Assembly (NCBI GenBank): GCA_963846565.1
Contig: CAWJWL010000003.1
Span: forward strand, 620,001-684,000
Direction: 5' to 3'
Length of the DNA stretch: 64,000 nucleotides
Source: WHSW01 sp963846565
GTDB taxonomy: Bacteria; Actinomycetota; Thermoleophilia; Solirubrobacterales; 70-9
The position numbers and the translations under genes were made by a program. Each line of letters begins with the position of its first letter. The stretch's first letter is position 1. The notes beneath the pieces are model-generated. The model worked only from the letters and a program-made list of their open reading frames with translations, ran no database searches and had not been told where the DNA came from. Positions 1 to 9,112 of the stretch are shown in pieces.

Positions 1-21
1 TCGGGAAGGCAGACGATGGGC

Positions 22-48
22 TGAGGCCCCGCCTTGAGCGGGGCCTCA
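22..48 (+). terminator. Hairpin terminator of a gene lying left of the window
   Basis: Two 11-base arms (TGAGGCCCCGC and GCGGGGCCTCA) pair perfectly around a short loop. No T-tract follows, as is common for actinobacterial terminators. From 49 to 166 I see no gene, only the leader of the next coding region. Confidence 0.6.
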
Positions 49-166
49 CGCCGTTCCGGAACCAGCGGGGGCGGAGTCCGGCGCGTAGGAGCTCGAACGT
101 CCCGGACTATGCGCCTGAGGGGTCTCCGGGACGTTGGATGAAGTCCCACGGGATACTTCGGGGACC

Positions 167-571
167 ATGTCCGACGAGAACGTCGAAATTGTTCGTGTGT
201 ATTTCGCCCGCCTCAGCTCAGGTGATCCGGCTCCCGAGCTGTGCGACGCCGAGATCGAGATCCGAAACTGGGCGGAGTCGCCCGTGCCTGGCCCGTATCA
301 CGGCCACGACGGCGTCCGTCGATGGTGGCGCGACATTCATGACCGCGACATCGGAATCGAGATCGAGCTTTTCGACCTCGAGGAGACCGTGGAGATCGAT
401 GGAGACCGCGTCCTCACAATCCAGCGCGCCACGGGTCGTGGGCGAGCCAGCGGTATCCAGGTGGATCAGCAGTGGGGCTCGATCATCTCTGTGCGAAACG
501 GAAAGATCAGCTCGGCCCATGGCTTCCCGAGCCGCGAACAGGCTCGCAAAGCAGCCGGGCTCTCGGGATAG
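167..571 (+). CDS. SnoaL-like / NTF2-fold family protein
   Basis: A 134-residue protein that begins MSDENVEIVR, the typical opening of the SnoaL-like (nuclear transport factor 2 fold) proteins that are abundant in soil actinobacteria. The helix at the N-terminus is followed by an alternating strand region with the recurrent G-x-D-G-V-R-R-W-W motif near residue 50. The fold is a cone-shaped pocket used by polyketide cyclases, isomerases and proteins of unknown role, so no substrate can be assigned. An upstream in-frame ATG at 134 exists, but the ATG at 167 has a GGGG ribosome-binding stretch just before it and matches the family start. It stands alone between two terminators and probably is monocistronic. 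Confidence 0.75.
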   Translation: MSDENVEIVRVYFARLSSGDPAPELCDAEIEIRNWAESPVPGPYHGHDGVRRWWRDIHDRDIGIEIELFDLEETVEIDGDRVLTIQRATGRGRASGIQVDQQWGSIISVRNGKISSAHGFPSREQARKAAGLSG

Positions 572-584
572 CCCATGACATAAG

Positions 585-608
585 AAGGCCCCGCCAGAGC
601 GGGGCCTT
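585..608. terminator. Bidirectional terminator between convergent genes
   Basis: Arms AAGGCCCCGC and GCGGGGCCTT pair perfectly over a 4-base loop. The hairpin lies between the plus-strand SnoaL-like gene and the minus-strand acyl-CoA dehydrogenase, so it can serve both. Its stem resembles the hairpin at the left edge of the window. Confidence 0.7.
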
Positions 609-632
609 CCCTGAGCCGGATGTGACGTTCGG

Positions 633-1859
<1,227 letters not shown>

Positions 1860-1895
1860 TGTTTTATGGCTCCTCGAATGGATTTCAAGTCCCGA

Positions 1896-1911
1896 TTGAC
1901 TGGTCAGTCAA
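1896..1911. promoter_or_regulatory. Palindromic operator, TetR/FadR-like
   Basis: The 16-mer TTGACTGGTCAGTCAA has perfect 7-base arms around GT. It sits between the divergent acyl-CoA dehydrogenase (start 1859) and the membrane protein (start 1945). TetR-family regulators of fatty-acid catabolism commonly use sites of this size and symmetry. The cognate regulator is not adjacent, so the assignment is inference. Confidence 0.6.
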
Positions 1912-1944
1912 TCCCTGGGAGCGTAGCTGATCTACCCTCCGGGT

Positions 1945-2430
1945 GTGGCAGCAGCCGCGGCCCTCCTCCCCGCTATCTCGAACGGCGAGGTCATCCTCCT
2001 CGTCGTCCTTCTAGCCCTGCCGATCGGTGCGATCGCCTTCTTCGTCGGGGCCGGTGATCGGTTCGACGAACTCGGCAAGGGTGGCCTCGGGCTCGAGCTC
2101 GAAAGCGACATGCCGAAGGGGATCAGGGACTCCGACGCCGGTGGAGGCTCGGGCGCCGACGAGGTGGAGATCCGCCAGATGCTCGAGGGAAAGGCCTACC
2201 GGCAGCGAGCTCGGGGTGAGCAGCCGCTCGACGTCGACGCCGAGCTCGCGCGCCTGCTCGCCGAGCGCGACGCGGCCGCGGTTGATCTCGGCGATGCGCA
2301 GCTGCGCGAGGAGGTGCGACAGCTCGTCGTCGCCCGAAACGACCGCCGGCGCCGGCAGGGCAAGGCGCCGCTCGACGTCGAAACCGAGATCGCGCGACAG
2401 CTGCGCGAGCTCGAGAACCTCGGGCAGTAA
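1945..2430 (+). CDS. Conserved hypothetical protein, N-terminal membrane anchor with a duplicated motif
   Basis: A 161-residue protein of unknown function starting at GTG. Residues 13 to 36 form one hydrophobic membrane segment. The soluble part holds two copies of the same motif: residues about 75-105 and 128-158 both read R-Q-x(7-8)-R-R-x-R-G-x-x-PLDV-[DE]-x-E-[LI]-AR, each ending in a short amphipathic helix. The duplication suggests a repeated binding helix, possibly like SHOCT-type oligomerisation motifs, but I cannot name a family. It is divergent from the acyl-CoA dehydrogenase and shares the operator region with it. Confidence 0.7.
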   Translation: MAAAAALLPAISNGEVILLVVLLALPIGAIAFFVGAGDRFDELGKGGLGLELESDMPKGIRDSDAGGGSGADEVEIRQMLEGKAYRQRARGEQPLDVDAELARLLAERDAAAVDLGDAQLREEVRQLVVARNDRRRRQGKAPLDVETEIARQLRELENLGQ

Positions 2431-2473
2431 ACGCCGTGTCGCGCAAGGCAGCCGGCGTCGATAGGCTGCCCGC

Positions 2474-2815
2474 ATGGACCTCTCTGAGCGGGAGCAGAAT
2501 ATCGTCGAACTGGAGGACCTGGTCGTCCGGCCGGGGACCTACTTCAACCCGCAGACCGAGGTCGTTGTCGTCGTTGACGACTCCACCTCGATCGACCAGG
2601 AGATCTTCAACATGGAGGCCTACGAGGGTGCGGACTGGGTCCGGATCTCGGACGAGGTCCCGGTTGACAGCGACGGGCTCGACTCGCTCATGCAGTCCTT
2701 CCAGACGCACTACCACCTCGGATTCCGGGGCAGCGTCTCCGAGACAGCCCTTGATCAAACCGACGACGAGGAGGACGAGGGTGAGGAAGGCCAGGATCCG
2801 GGGCGCGAGGACTAG
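2474..2815 (+). CDS. Hypothetical acidic protein
   Basis: A 113-residue soluble protein, not recognised. The N-terminal 80 residues look folded, with a hydrophobic strand VVVVVDD near residue 37 and aromatic residues around QTHYHLGFRG near residue 77. The last 25 residues are almost all Asp and Glu. Coding-style third positions continue to the stop, so I take it as real. It follows the preceding membrane protein by 43 bases and precedes the cupin gene by 24 bases on the same strand, which suggests cotranscription. Confidence 0.6.
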   Translation: MDLSEREQNIVELEDLVVRPGTYFNPQTEVVVVVDDSTSIDQEIFNMEAYEGADWVRISDEVPVDSDGLDSLMQSFQTHYHLGFRGSVSETALDQTDDEEDEGEEGQDPGRED

Positions 2816-2839
2816 GCCCGTCACCACGACGGAGGCGCG

Positions 2840-3235
2840 ATGAGCGGCTACTCGGTTGCCAAGCGCGGCGACGCGGTGGACTGGATGGAGCAGTACCCGG
2901 GCTTCGGCGAGATGCGCTGGTACTCGGAGTCGCTCGGGACGGAGGCGGTCTCGTTCAGCTGGCGCTCGATGCCGCCCGAGACCGGGGGGCGCGGCAGCTA
3001 CGGCCACCACCACCCCGGCCACGAGGAGATCTACTTCGTCGCCGCCGGCCGGCCGACCTTCAAGGTCGGTGACGACGTCTTCGAGGCCGAGCCGCAGACC
3101 GCGGTCCGTATGCACGGCGACACCCCGTACTCGGTCCACAACGACAGCGAAGCGGAAGTCGAGTTGGTGATCATCTCGGCCCGTGTCGACGAAATGCCGA
3201 CCGAGCAGTCCGAGGACTTCTGGCCTGGCGACTGA
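2840..3235 (+). CDS. Cupin-domain protein
   Basis: A 131-residue single-domain cupin. The first cupin motif is readable as YGHHHPGHEEIYFVAAGRPTF (His residues near 55-60 and a Glu) and the second as the stretch ending RMHGDTPYSVHN, which provides the remaining His ligand. Such proteins bind a metal or a small sugar or acid in a beta-barrel; no reaction can be assigned. Its TGA stop lies inside the edge of a dispersed stem-loop repeat that fills the gap to the next gene. Confidence 0.8.
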   Translation: MSGYSVAKRGDAVDWMEQYPGFGEMRWYSESLGTEAVSFSWRSMPPETGGRGSYGHHHPGHEEIYFVAAGRPTFKVGDDVFEAEPQTAVRMHGDTPYSVHNDSEAEVELVIISARVDEMPTEQSEDFWPGD

Positions 3236-3289
3236 CCCGGCCGTCCCCGGAGGCGAAGCCGAGGAGGCGGACGGAACTTTCGGTATTCC
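3232..3289 (-). repeat. Dispersed stem-loop element, copy 1
   Basis: Read on the minus strand it runs from AATACCGAAAGTTCCG through a loop GGCTTCGCCTCCGG to CGGGTCAG. The stem is CCGTCC paired with GGACGG (plus-strand 3241-3246 and 3269-3274). It exactly fills the space between the cupin stop and the GTG start of the GNAT gene. Five related copies occur in the window. Confidence 0.75.
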
Positions 3290-3290
3290 A

Positions 3291-3824
3291 GTGACTGCGC
3301 CCACCAGCCGTCGCCTCGATGCGGAGGTCCCGGACCCCGAACGCCATCTGGACTTCGCAGCGCGCCAGTTCGCCGATCCGCGCGTTGCGCGCTGGCACTG
3401 GCCCGAGCGGCCGGGGCGAAACGGCGGTCCGAGGACGCGGGCGCAGACCCGGGCGATCCTCGAGGCCGGCGCACGCAGCAACGCCGAGCGCGGCTTCACG
3501 CTCTGGTGGTGGCGCGAGCGCTCGAGTGGAGAGCTCGTCGGCCAGGTGGGCCTGAGCGCGACCGACGTCGACGGCGAGCCCGTGGTCGAGGTCGGCTGGT
3601 CGATGTCGCCGGACCGCTGGGGCGAGGGACTCGCCAGCGAGGCCGCCGCAGCGTCGCTCGAGTTCGGCTTCGGTCAGGTCGGACTGGCGCGGATCGTCTC
3701 TTTCACAATGGTCGAGAACCACGCCTCGCAGGCCGTGATGAAGCGAATCGGGCTGACCTACGTCAGCGACTTCGACCGCGACGGCCTCCCCCACGTCCTC
3801 TACGAAAGCTCCCGTCAGCCGTAG
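3291..3824 (+). CDS. GNAT-family N-acetyltransferase (RimJ/RimL type)
   Basis: A protein of 177 residues from the GTG at 3291. It has the RimL-like pattern: an N-terminal region with FADPRVARWHWP, the G-x-V-G-L strand near residue 80, and the acetyl-CoA-binding part WSMSPDRWGEGLASEAAAASLEFGF, then ENHASQAVMKRIGL near the end. It would acetylate an amino group using acetyl-CoA; the acceptor is unknown. A start further upstream at 3183 is open, but it would run through the cupin C-terminus and the stem-loop repeat, so I prefer 3291. Confidence 0.8.
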   Translation: MTAPTSRRLDAEVPDPERHLDFAARQFADPRVARWHWPERPGRNGGPRTRAQTRAILEAGARSNAERGFTLWWWRERSSGELVGQVGLSATDVDGEPVVEVGWSMSPDRWGEGLASEAAAASLEFGFGQVGLARIVSFTMVENHASQAVMKRIGLTYVSDFDRDGLPHVLYESSRQP

Positions 3825-3848
3825 CGACGGCCTGCTTACAATCGAACC

Positions 3849-4313
3849 ATGCCCAGCGAAGGAGGCGCCGCGCCCGATTTCACCCTTCCCGACCAGGAGG
3901 GCAAAGAGGTCACTCTCTCCGCGTTGCGAGGCAAGCCGGTAGTTCTCTACTTCTATCCCCGCGCGGATACCCCGGGCTGCACGACCCAGGCCTGCGGCGT
4001 CCGTGACCACCGGGCCGACTACGAGGCGGCCGGAGCGCGCGTGCTCGGTGTCTCCCCCGACCCGATCCGGGCCGTGTCCAAGTTCGCCGACAAGCACTCC
4101 CTCGGCTTCACTCTGCTCGCCGACGAGGACCACGCGGTCGCCGAGCTCTACGGCACCTGGGTCGAGAAGAGCATGTACGGGAAGAGGTACTGGGGCGTCC
4201 AGCGCTCGACCTTCCTCATCGGCGCCGACGGCAAGGTCGCGAAGGTATTCCCGAAGGTGTCGCCGAAGACGCACGACGAGCTCGTCCTTGCGGCCCTCGC
4301 GGAGCTCAGCTGA
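3849..4313 (+). CDS. bcp: Thioredoxin-dependent peroxiredoxin (Bcp/PrxQ)
   Basis: A 154-residue AhpC/TSA-fold peroxidase that reduces hydrogen peroxide and organic hydroperoxides in the cytoplasm with thioredoxin as donor. The active-site segment YFYPRADTPGCTTQACG carries the peroxidatic Cys at residue 44 and the resolving Cys five residues on at 49, the atypical two-Cys PrxQ arrangement. Length and the W-G-V-x-R-S-T-F-L-I segment near residue 120 match the family. The stop overlaps the convergent exchanger gene by 8 bases. Confidence 0.93.
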   Translation: MPSEGGAAPDFTLPDQEGKEVTLSALRGKPVVLYFYPRADTPGCTTQACGVRDHRADYEAAGARVLGVSPDPIRAVSKFADKHSLGFTLLADEDHAVAELYGTWVEKSMYGKRYWGVQRSTFLIGADGKVAKVFPKVSPKTHDELVLAALAELS

Positions 4314-5298
4314 CCGAGACGTAGACGATGAAGGCGGCGAAGAGCCCCGACCAGATCAGGATCGGGAGCAACTCGAACTTCGCGCGCAGGCGCAACGCCC
4401 AGTAGGCGAGGATCCCGCCCGCGAGCCCGAGCACGCCGGAGACGACCGCGTAGTTGCTCAGGTCCCAGTTGGTCAGGGCGAGGCCGAACGCGATCGGGAT
4501 CGTCGACTGGAAGACCATCGCCCCGGTGATGTTGCCGAGCGCCAGGCTGTCCTTCCCCTCCCTGACCCAGAAGAAGCTGTTCGCCTTCTCGGGCAGCTCG
4601 GTTGCCAGCGGGGCGAGAACCAGCGAGAGGACGAGCGGCTCGATGCCGATGTCCTCCGCGACGTGGAGCAGCTCCTCGACGAACAGGTGCGCGCCACCGA
4701 CGATCGCGGCGAGCCCGATGACGAGCTGGAGCACTACCGTCCCGCCCGGCGGCTCGTCGCCGGGCGTCCGATCCATGTACAGGGGTCCGATCGTGTCCGC
4801 CTCCTGCACGGCGCCGCCGCCGCGCAGGGTCGCGCGGACGTAGACCGCGTACGCGATGATGAAGACCGCCGCGAGCGGGAGGTGGATCTCCTCCGGGACG
4901 ACCGTGCCGATCAGGATCCCGGCGGCGAAGAAGGCGAGGAAGAAGATCAGGTCGCGGTCGAGCGTCGGCACGTGGACGTTCAGCGCCGTTCCCTGCTCGC
5001 GGCGGGCATGGAAGATCAGCGCCGAGATCCCGACGAGTGCCATCGCGATCGTCGCGAGCAGGAATGGGGCGCCGATGATGGCGCCGATCGCGACGTCCTC
5101 GGAGCCCTCGGCGCCACCGATGATCGCCACGATCGGGATCAGCGTCTCCGGCATCGCCGTGCCGACCGCAGCAAGGATGCTTCCGGTCGCGCCCTCGCCG
5201 ACACCGAGCTTGTTCCCCGCCCACTCGATCGCGTTGGTGAAGAACAGAGCGCCGGCGAGAATGATCGCGAAACTGATCGCGAGGAGGGCGACTTCCAT
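4306..5298 (-). CDS. Sodium/calcium exchanger family protein (CaCA superfamily)
   Basis: A 330-residue inner-membrane protein with about ten hydrophobic segments. The two inverted alpha repeats of the CaCA superfamily are readable: GATGSILAAVGTAMPETLIP near residues 36-55 and VLSLVLAPLATELPEKANS near residues 225-243, both with the acidic residue after Pro or Thr that binds the cation. A charged cytoplasmic loop lies around residues 160-180. It probably exchanges Ca2+ or another divalent cation for Na+ or H+. It follows the Cax gene by 16 bases on the same strand, so the two unlike exchangers are likely cotranscribed. Confidence 0.85.
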   Translation of the reverse strand: MEVALLAISFAIILAGALFFTNAIEWAGNKLGVGEGATGSILAAVGTAMPETLIPIVAIIGGAEGSEDVAIGAIIGAPFLLATIAMALVGISALIFHARREQGTALNVHVPTLDRDLIFFLAFFAAGILIGTVVPEEIHLPLAAVFIIAYAVYVRATLRGGGAVQEADTIGPLYMDRTPGDEPPGGTVVLQLVIGLAAIVGGAHLFVEELLHVAEDIGIEPLVLSLVLAPLATELPEKANSFFWVREGKDSLALGNITGAMVFQSTIPIAFGLALTNWDLSNYAVVSGVLGLAGGILAYWALRLRAKFELLPILIWSGLFAAFIVYVSVS

Positions 5299-5314
5299 CT
5301 CCCGCTCCTAACCC

Positions 5315-6424
5315 CTACGCATAGAAGAACGCTATGCCCAGGATCGCGTAGAGAGCGAGCAGCTGAACCCCCTCGAACCAGTTCGACTCTCCGTCGTGCG
5401 TGATCACGTTGGCGACGAGAATTGCCAGCACGACCGCACCGAGCTCGAAGCCGTTGAAGACCAGCGGCATCGGGCCGGCGCCGATGAAGAACGACGCGAT
5501 CACGAGCACCGGCGCGACGAAGAGCGCGATCTGCGCGCTCGATCCGATCGCGATGTTGACCGCCAGGTCCATCTTGTTCTTGTAGGCGACGAGGATCGCG
5601 ACCCAGTGCTCGGCCGCGTTGCCGACGATCGCGACGACGATCACGCCGACGAAGAACTCGGAGAGCCCGATCGTCTCCGAGGCCTCGCTGATCGAGCCGA
5701 CCAACACCTCGGACATCAGGCCGACCGCGAGACCGGAGATGAAGAGGAAGGTCACCGACTTGCGGACGCTCCAGCCGAAGCCCTCCTCGTGCTCCTCGGC
5801 ATACGGCGGATTGAAGAGGTCCTTGTGCGTCTTCAGGGAGAAGAAGAGGCCGGCGACGTAGGTGCCGATGAGGACGATCGCGACGGCGAGCGAGAGCTTC
5901 TCGACCGTTGAGTCGTAGTTGACGAGCTCCGCGCTCGGGCTCGGCAGCCCCTGGCCCTCGACGAGCTCGAAGATCGCCGGCATGATCAGCGCGCCGGCGG
6001 CGAGGAAGAGCATCGTCGCCTGGATGTTCGCCGCCTGCGGGTTGAAGGTCTGGCGCTGGTGCTTGAGCCCGCCGACCAGCATCGAGGCGCCGAGGACGAG
6101 CAGCACGTTGCCGATGATCGAGCCGACGATCGAGGCCTTGACGACCTCCTGGAGCCCCGCGTTGAGCGCGAACAGGGCGATGATCAGCTCCGGCGCGTTG
6201 CCGAAGGTGACGTTGAGGAGGCCGCCGATTCCCGGCCCCGACTTCGCCGCCAGCTCCTCGGTCGCGAGGCCCATCAGGGCGGCGGTCGGGACGATCCCGG
6301 CCGCCGCAACGGAGAAGATCAGGACGGGATCCGCGTGCGCCAGCTCGAGGATCACCGCGAGCGGGATGAACGGCGTCAGCAGGTACGGCCACCCCTGCGC
6401 GGTGAACAGGAACTTCATCGGCAC
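5315..6424 (-). CDS. Calcium/proton exchanger, Cax family
   Basis: A 369-residue membrane antiporter of the CAX branch of the CaCA superfamily. The first alpha repeat GGLLNVTFGNAPELIIALFAL (residues about 68-88) and the second, GNAAEHWVAILVAYKNKMDL (about 258-277), carry the Gly-Asn-Ala-x-Glu core that binds Ca2+. About eleven membrane segments can be counted. A second Met (MKFLF) two codons in is an equally good start. It precedes the other exchanger gene and the pair likely controls cytoplasmic calcium or related cations. Confidence 0.92.
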   Translation of the reverse strand: MPMKFLFTAQGWPYLLTPFIPLAVILELAHADPVLIFSVAAAGIVPTAALMGLATEELAAKSGPGIGGLLNVTFGNAPELIIALFALNAGLQEVVKASIVGSIIGNVLLVLGASMLVGGLKHQRQTFNPQAANIQATMLFLAAGALIMPAIFELVEGQGLPSPSAELVNYDSTVEKLSLAVAIVLIGTYVAGLFFSLKTHKDLFNPPYAEEHEEGFGWSVRKSVTFLFISGLAVGLMSEVLVGSISEASETIGLSEFFVGVIVVAIVGNAAEHWVAILVAYKNKMDLAVNIAIGSSAQIALFVAPVLVIASFFIGAGPMPLVFNGFELGAVVLAILVANVITHDGESNWFEGVQLLALYAILGIAFFYA

Positions 6425-6446
6425 CAGACTATTGAGAGAGCGAGAA

Positions 6447-6470
6447 GGGCCCCGGCCGCGGCCGGGGCCC
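6447..6470 (-). terminator. Terminator behind the lipoprotein gene
   Basis: GGGCCCCGGC and GCCGGGGCCC form a perfect 10-base stem with a four-base loop. It lies between the lipoprotein stop (6491) and the Cax start (6424), both on the minus strand, and so separates two transcripts. Confidence 0.7.
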
Positions 6471-6490
6471 TCGTCGCGATCAGTCTCGAA

Positions 6491-7618
6491 TCAGAGCTCG
6501 TCGGCGCAGGCGTTGATCTCGTCCGGAGTCGTCGCCTGGTTGAGGCACTCGAGGTAGGCGTCGGCTGCACCCGCGCCGCCGCCACCACCGCCGCCGCCCT
6601 CGGTGCCCGGGATACCGCCCGGAACCGCGCCGCCGAGCGCGCCGAGGTCACCGAGGTCGACGCCGAGGTCCCCGAACAGCTCGGTGATCGGCTGCGCGTC
6701 GGCAGGCGCCTCGAACGACTGCTCCTCGTTGATCTCCGCGATCTCGAAGCCGAAGCCGACGTCGACCGTGTCGATCGGGACGATGGCGTCTCCGCCGATC
6801 GCGCTCGGGTCGATCGTCAGGCTGATGTCGAACTTCGAGAGCAGGTTCTCATCGACCGTCGAGTAAACGTCGACCGTAGCGTCGGTGACCGCGCCCGAGA
6901 ACGAACCGAGCTGGCTCGGGTCGATGCCCTGTTCGGCGGCGCCGGGGACGACCGCGGCGAGCTCGCCGATGTCGGTGAGGATCTGGTCGACGTTCGCCTC
7001 GCCGCTCAGGTGAACCGACTCGGAGCCACCGACATCCTCGGTGCCCTCGTTGGTCAGGTTCGTGAGCCAGCTCGAGATGTCGATGTCGCAGGCCGCGGTG
7101 TCGGTCGCGCCGGCCTGCTCGAGCGCCTGCGCGCAGGCATCGGAGAAGCTCGCGCTCTCATCGACCTCGACCGAGCCGGCCTGCGCCTCGATCTGGTCCT
7201 TGAGCTGCGTGAACTGCTCGCTGCCGACCTCGTAGGCGGAGTCGCTGTACTCGATGTACGCGTTGTCCTCGGTCACCACGACGCCGCCGGAAAAGTCAAG
7301 CGACTGCCCGCCTGCGTCACCGGAAGCCGTCGCCGTCCAGTCGAGCTGCGGGAGTGCGGCCGGGTTCTCGGGATCGGTCTGGAAGGGCCCCGAGAGGCTG
7401 CCCTCGAAGCTGCCGCCCTGCTCGCCCTCGGCCGAGACGCTGGCGCTGATCGTCAGGTTGCCGCTGGAGACGCTGGTCTGGTTGTCGAGGGTCTCGTCGA
7501 GGACCGCCTGCGGGTCCTCGTCGCTGCCTCCACCATCATCGCCGCCGCAGCCCGCCAGGAGGCCTCCGGTCGGGAGCGCGAGCGCGCAGGTTGCAATCAG
7601 GATGCGAATCGGCTTCAA
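6491..7618 (-). CDS. Secreted lipoprotein of unknown function
   Basis: A 375-residue protein that starts at a TTG preceded by GGAGAG at 8 bases; no ATG or GTG lies suitably near. The leader ends in LLAGC, a lipobox, so Cys about 22 is the predicted lipidated residue, followed by a Gly/Asp-rich linker. The mature part repeats patterns such as GNLTISASVSAEG and GGVVVTEDNAYIEYSDSAYEV, typical of LppX/LprG-like or related beta-rich lipoproteins, though I cannot confirm the family. Near the end there is a run of eight glycines and then a short Cys-containing segment (YLECLNQATTPDEINAC), which looks like a separate mini-domain. The upstream palindrome CAAACGTTTG may be regulatory. Confidence 0.75.
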   Translation of the reverse strand: MKPIRILIATCALALPTGGLLAGCGGDDGGGSDEDPQAVLDETLDNQTSVSSGNLTISASVSAEGEQGGSFEGSLSGPFQTDPENPAALPQLDWTATASGDAGGQSLDFSGGVVVTEDNAYIEYSDSAYEVGSEQFTQLKDQIEAQAGSVEVDESASFSDACAQALEQAGATDTAACDIDISSWLTNLTNEGTEDVGGSESVHLSGEANVDQILTDIGELAAVVPGAAEQGIDPSQLGSFSGAVTDATVDVYSTVDENLLSKFDISLTIDPSAIGGDAIVPIDTVDVGFGFEIAEINEEQSFEAPADAQPITELFGDLGVDLGDLGALGGAVPGGIPGTEGGGGGGGGAGAADAYLECLNQATTPDEINACADEL

Positions 7619-7639
7619 GGCGTCTCTCCAGTTTGGTCG

Positions 7640-7649
7640 CAAACGTTTG
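7640..7649. promoter_or_regulatory. Short palindrome in a divergent promoter region
   Basis: CAAACGTTTG is a perfect 10-base palindrome in the 60-base gap between the divergent lipoprotein and ArsA-like genes. It could be a repressor site, but its length is too short to exclude chance. Confidence 0.3.
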
Positions 7650-7678
7650 ATCGGCGCGCAGGGTAGCGTCATGCGGCG

Positions 7679-8893
7679 ATGCAAGTGCCACGCACGATCC
7701 TCTATACGGGCAAGGGCGGCGTCGGAAAGACCAGCGTCGCTGCGGCTTCCGCGCGCCGCTGCGCCGACGCCGGGCTGCGCACTGTCGTGCTCTCGACGGA
7801 CCCCGCCCACAGCCTCTCTGACTCACTCGAGACCGAGCTCGGGGCCGAGCCAACGGAGATCGCCGCCAACCTCTGGGGGCAGGAAGTGCAGGCTGAGCGC
7901 GAGATGGAGGCCAACTGGGGCGCGGTGCAGCGCTGGCTCGGGGCCCTCCTGAGCGAACGCGGCGTCGTCGACATCGCCGCCGAGGAGCTCACCGTGCCCC
8001 CGGGAATGGACGAGCTCTTCAGCCTCCTGCAGATCAAGCGCCACCACGAGTCGGGCAACTACGACGTCGTCATCGTCGACTGCGCCCCGACCGGCGAGAC
8101 GCTCCGCCTCCTCTCCTTTCCCGAGATCGCCCACTGGTGGCTGGAGAAAGTCTTCCCCTGGGAACGGCGGATCCTTGCCGCCGCGCGCCCGATCGCGCGC
8201 CTGATCGACGTCGAGGTTCCCGACGAGGAGGTGATCGCCGACGTCCAGCGCCTGACCCGCAACCTGATCGCGATGAACGAGATCCTCCGCGATACCGAGC
8301 ACGCGTCGATCCGGCTCGTGATCAACCCCGACCGGATGGTGATCAGGGAGTCGCGGCGGACCTTCACCTACCTCAACCTCTACGGCTACCTGACCGACGC
8401 CATCGTCGTCAACCGGATCTTCCCGGAGGAAGCCGGCGAGGGCTATTTCGCCGAGTGGCGGGCGCGTCAGACGCGCCACCTGGAGGAGATCCGCGAGGGG
8501 TTCGCGCCCGTCCCGGTGCTCACCGCTCGCTACTTCGACGAGGAGGTGATCGGCCCGCGCATGCTCGACCGGCTCGGCGACGAGCTCTTCGGCGAGCGCC
8601 TGCCCGCCGACGTCATGCATGCCGAGCTGACCCAGGAGATCAGCTCCGATAACGGGATCACCACCCTGCGCCTGCGCGTCCCATTCGGCGAGCGGGACGA
8701 CCTGAAGCTGAAGCAGGTGGGCGCCGAGCTCGTCGTCACGGTCGGCCGCCAGAAGCGAACTATCATCCTCCCCGCCGCGCTCGCCAGGAGGCGACCCGCG
8801 GCCGCGAAACTCGCGGACGGGGCGCTCGAGATCAAGTTCGAGAGCCCGCCGGATCGAGATGCCCGATCCCGACCAACACCTGCAGTGCGTTGA
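7679..8893 (+). CDS. ArsA/Get3-family ATPase with C-terminal Hsp20-like domain
   Basis: A 404-residue cytoplasmic ATPase of the SIMIBI class. The deviant Walker A GKGGVGKT occupies residues 11-18, the switch-like LSTDPAHSLSD lies near 40-50, and VIVDCAPTGETLRLL near 135 is the A-loop/Walker B region. Only one ATPase domain is present, as in Get3. From about residue 315 the chain becomes a beta-rich segment (TLRLRVPFGERDDLKL..ELVVTVGRQKRTIILP) that matches the alpha-crystallin/Hsp20-like tail known in actinobacterial and chloroplast ArsA homologues. No arsenite-binding Cys triad is evident and no ars genes are nearby, so a client-protein role is more likely than arsenite efflux. Its 3' end overlaps the next gene by 35 bases. 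Confidence 0.88.
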   Translation: MQVPRTILYTGKGGVGKTSVAAASARRCADAGLRTVVLSTDPAHSLSDSLETELGAEPTEIAANLWGQEVQAEREMEANWGAVQRWLGALLSERGVVDIAAEELTVPPGMDELFSLLQIKRHHESGNYDVVIVDCAPTGETLRLLSFPEIAHWWLEKVFPWERRILAAARPIARLIDVEVPDEEVIADVQRLTRNLIAMNEILRDTEHASIRLVINPDRMVIRESRRTFTYLNLYGYLTDAIVVNRIFPEEAGEGYFAEWRARQTRHLEEIREGFAPVPVLTARYFDEEVIGPRMLDRLGDELFGERLPADVMHAELTQEISSDNGITTLRLRVPFGERDDLKLKQVGAELVVTVGRQKRTIILPAALARRRPAAAKLADGALEIKFESPPDRDARSRPTPAVR

Positions 8894-9089
8894 GCTCTGC
8901 CCCATCTGCCGGGGAGCCGAGGTCCTGCGTGCGACCTCTTCGCCTGAGATCCGCGGTCAGTGGCAGTCCGTCCAGCGCGAGGCGCTGGTGACGATGAAGG
9001 CCCTCATCGACCACTACCTCGAGCGACTCGACGAGTACGAAGGGGCGGCGCCGCAGGGACCTCGCGTCGAGGAGATTCCGATCGACTAG
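8859..9089 (+). CDS. CPxC-motif miniprotein coupled to the ArsA-like gene
   Basis: A 76-residue protein of unknown function. Residues 10-18 read CVELCPICR, giving a C-x3-C-x2-C cluster that could bind zinc or act in thiol exchange. The rest is one long amphipathic helix (WQSVQREALVTMKALIDHYLERL) and an acidic end. It overlaps the ArsA-like gene by 35 bases, which implies translational coupling and perhaps a shared complex. Genes coding for small partners behind ArsA-like ATPases are known in actinobacteria, but I cannot assign this one to a named family. Confidence 0.65.
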   Translation: MPDPDQHLQCVELCPICRGAEVLRATSSPEIRGQWQSVQREALVTMKALIDHYLERLDEYEGAAPQGPRVEEIPID

Positions 9090-9112
9090 ATCGGGACGGT
9101 TAGGCTGGCGGC

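Noticed and set aside
2123..3499. Minus-strand frame of 458 codons opposite the cupin and small genes
   Set aside because: It is antisense to the cupin and GNAT motifs and shows only low-complexity Arg/Ala/Pro sequence.
4003..5403. Long plus-strand open frame of 466 codons across the exchanger gene
   Set aside because: Arg/Asp/Glu-rich translation and antisense to a clear CaCA exchanger; it is an open-frame artefact of high GC content.
7679..8893. Arsenite efflux ATPase
   Set aside because: No arsenite-binding Cys set, only one ATPase domain and no other ars genes; the Hsp20-like tail fits another role.
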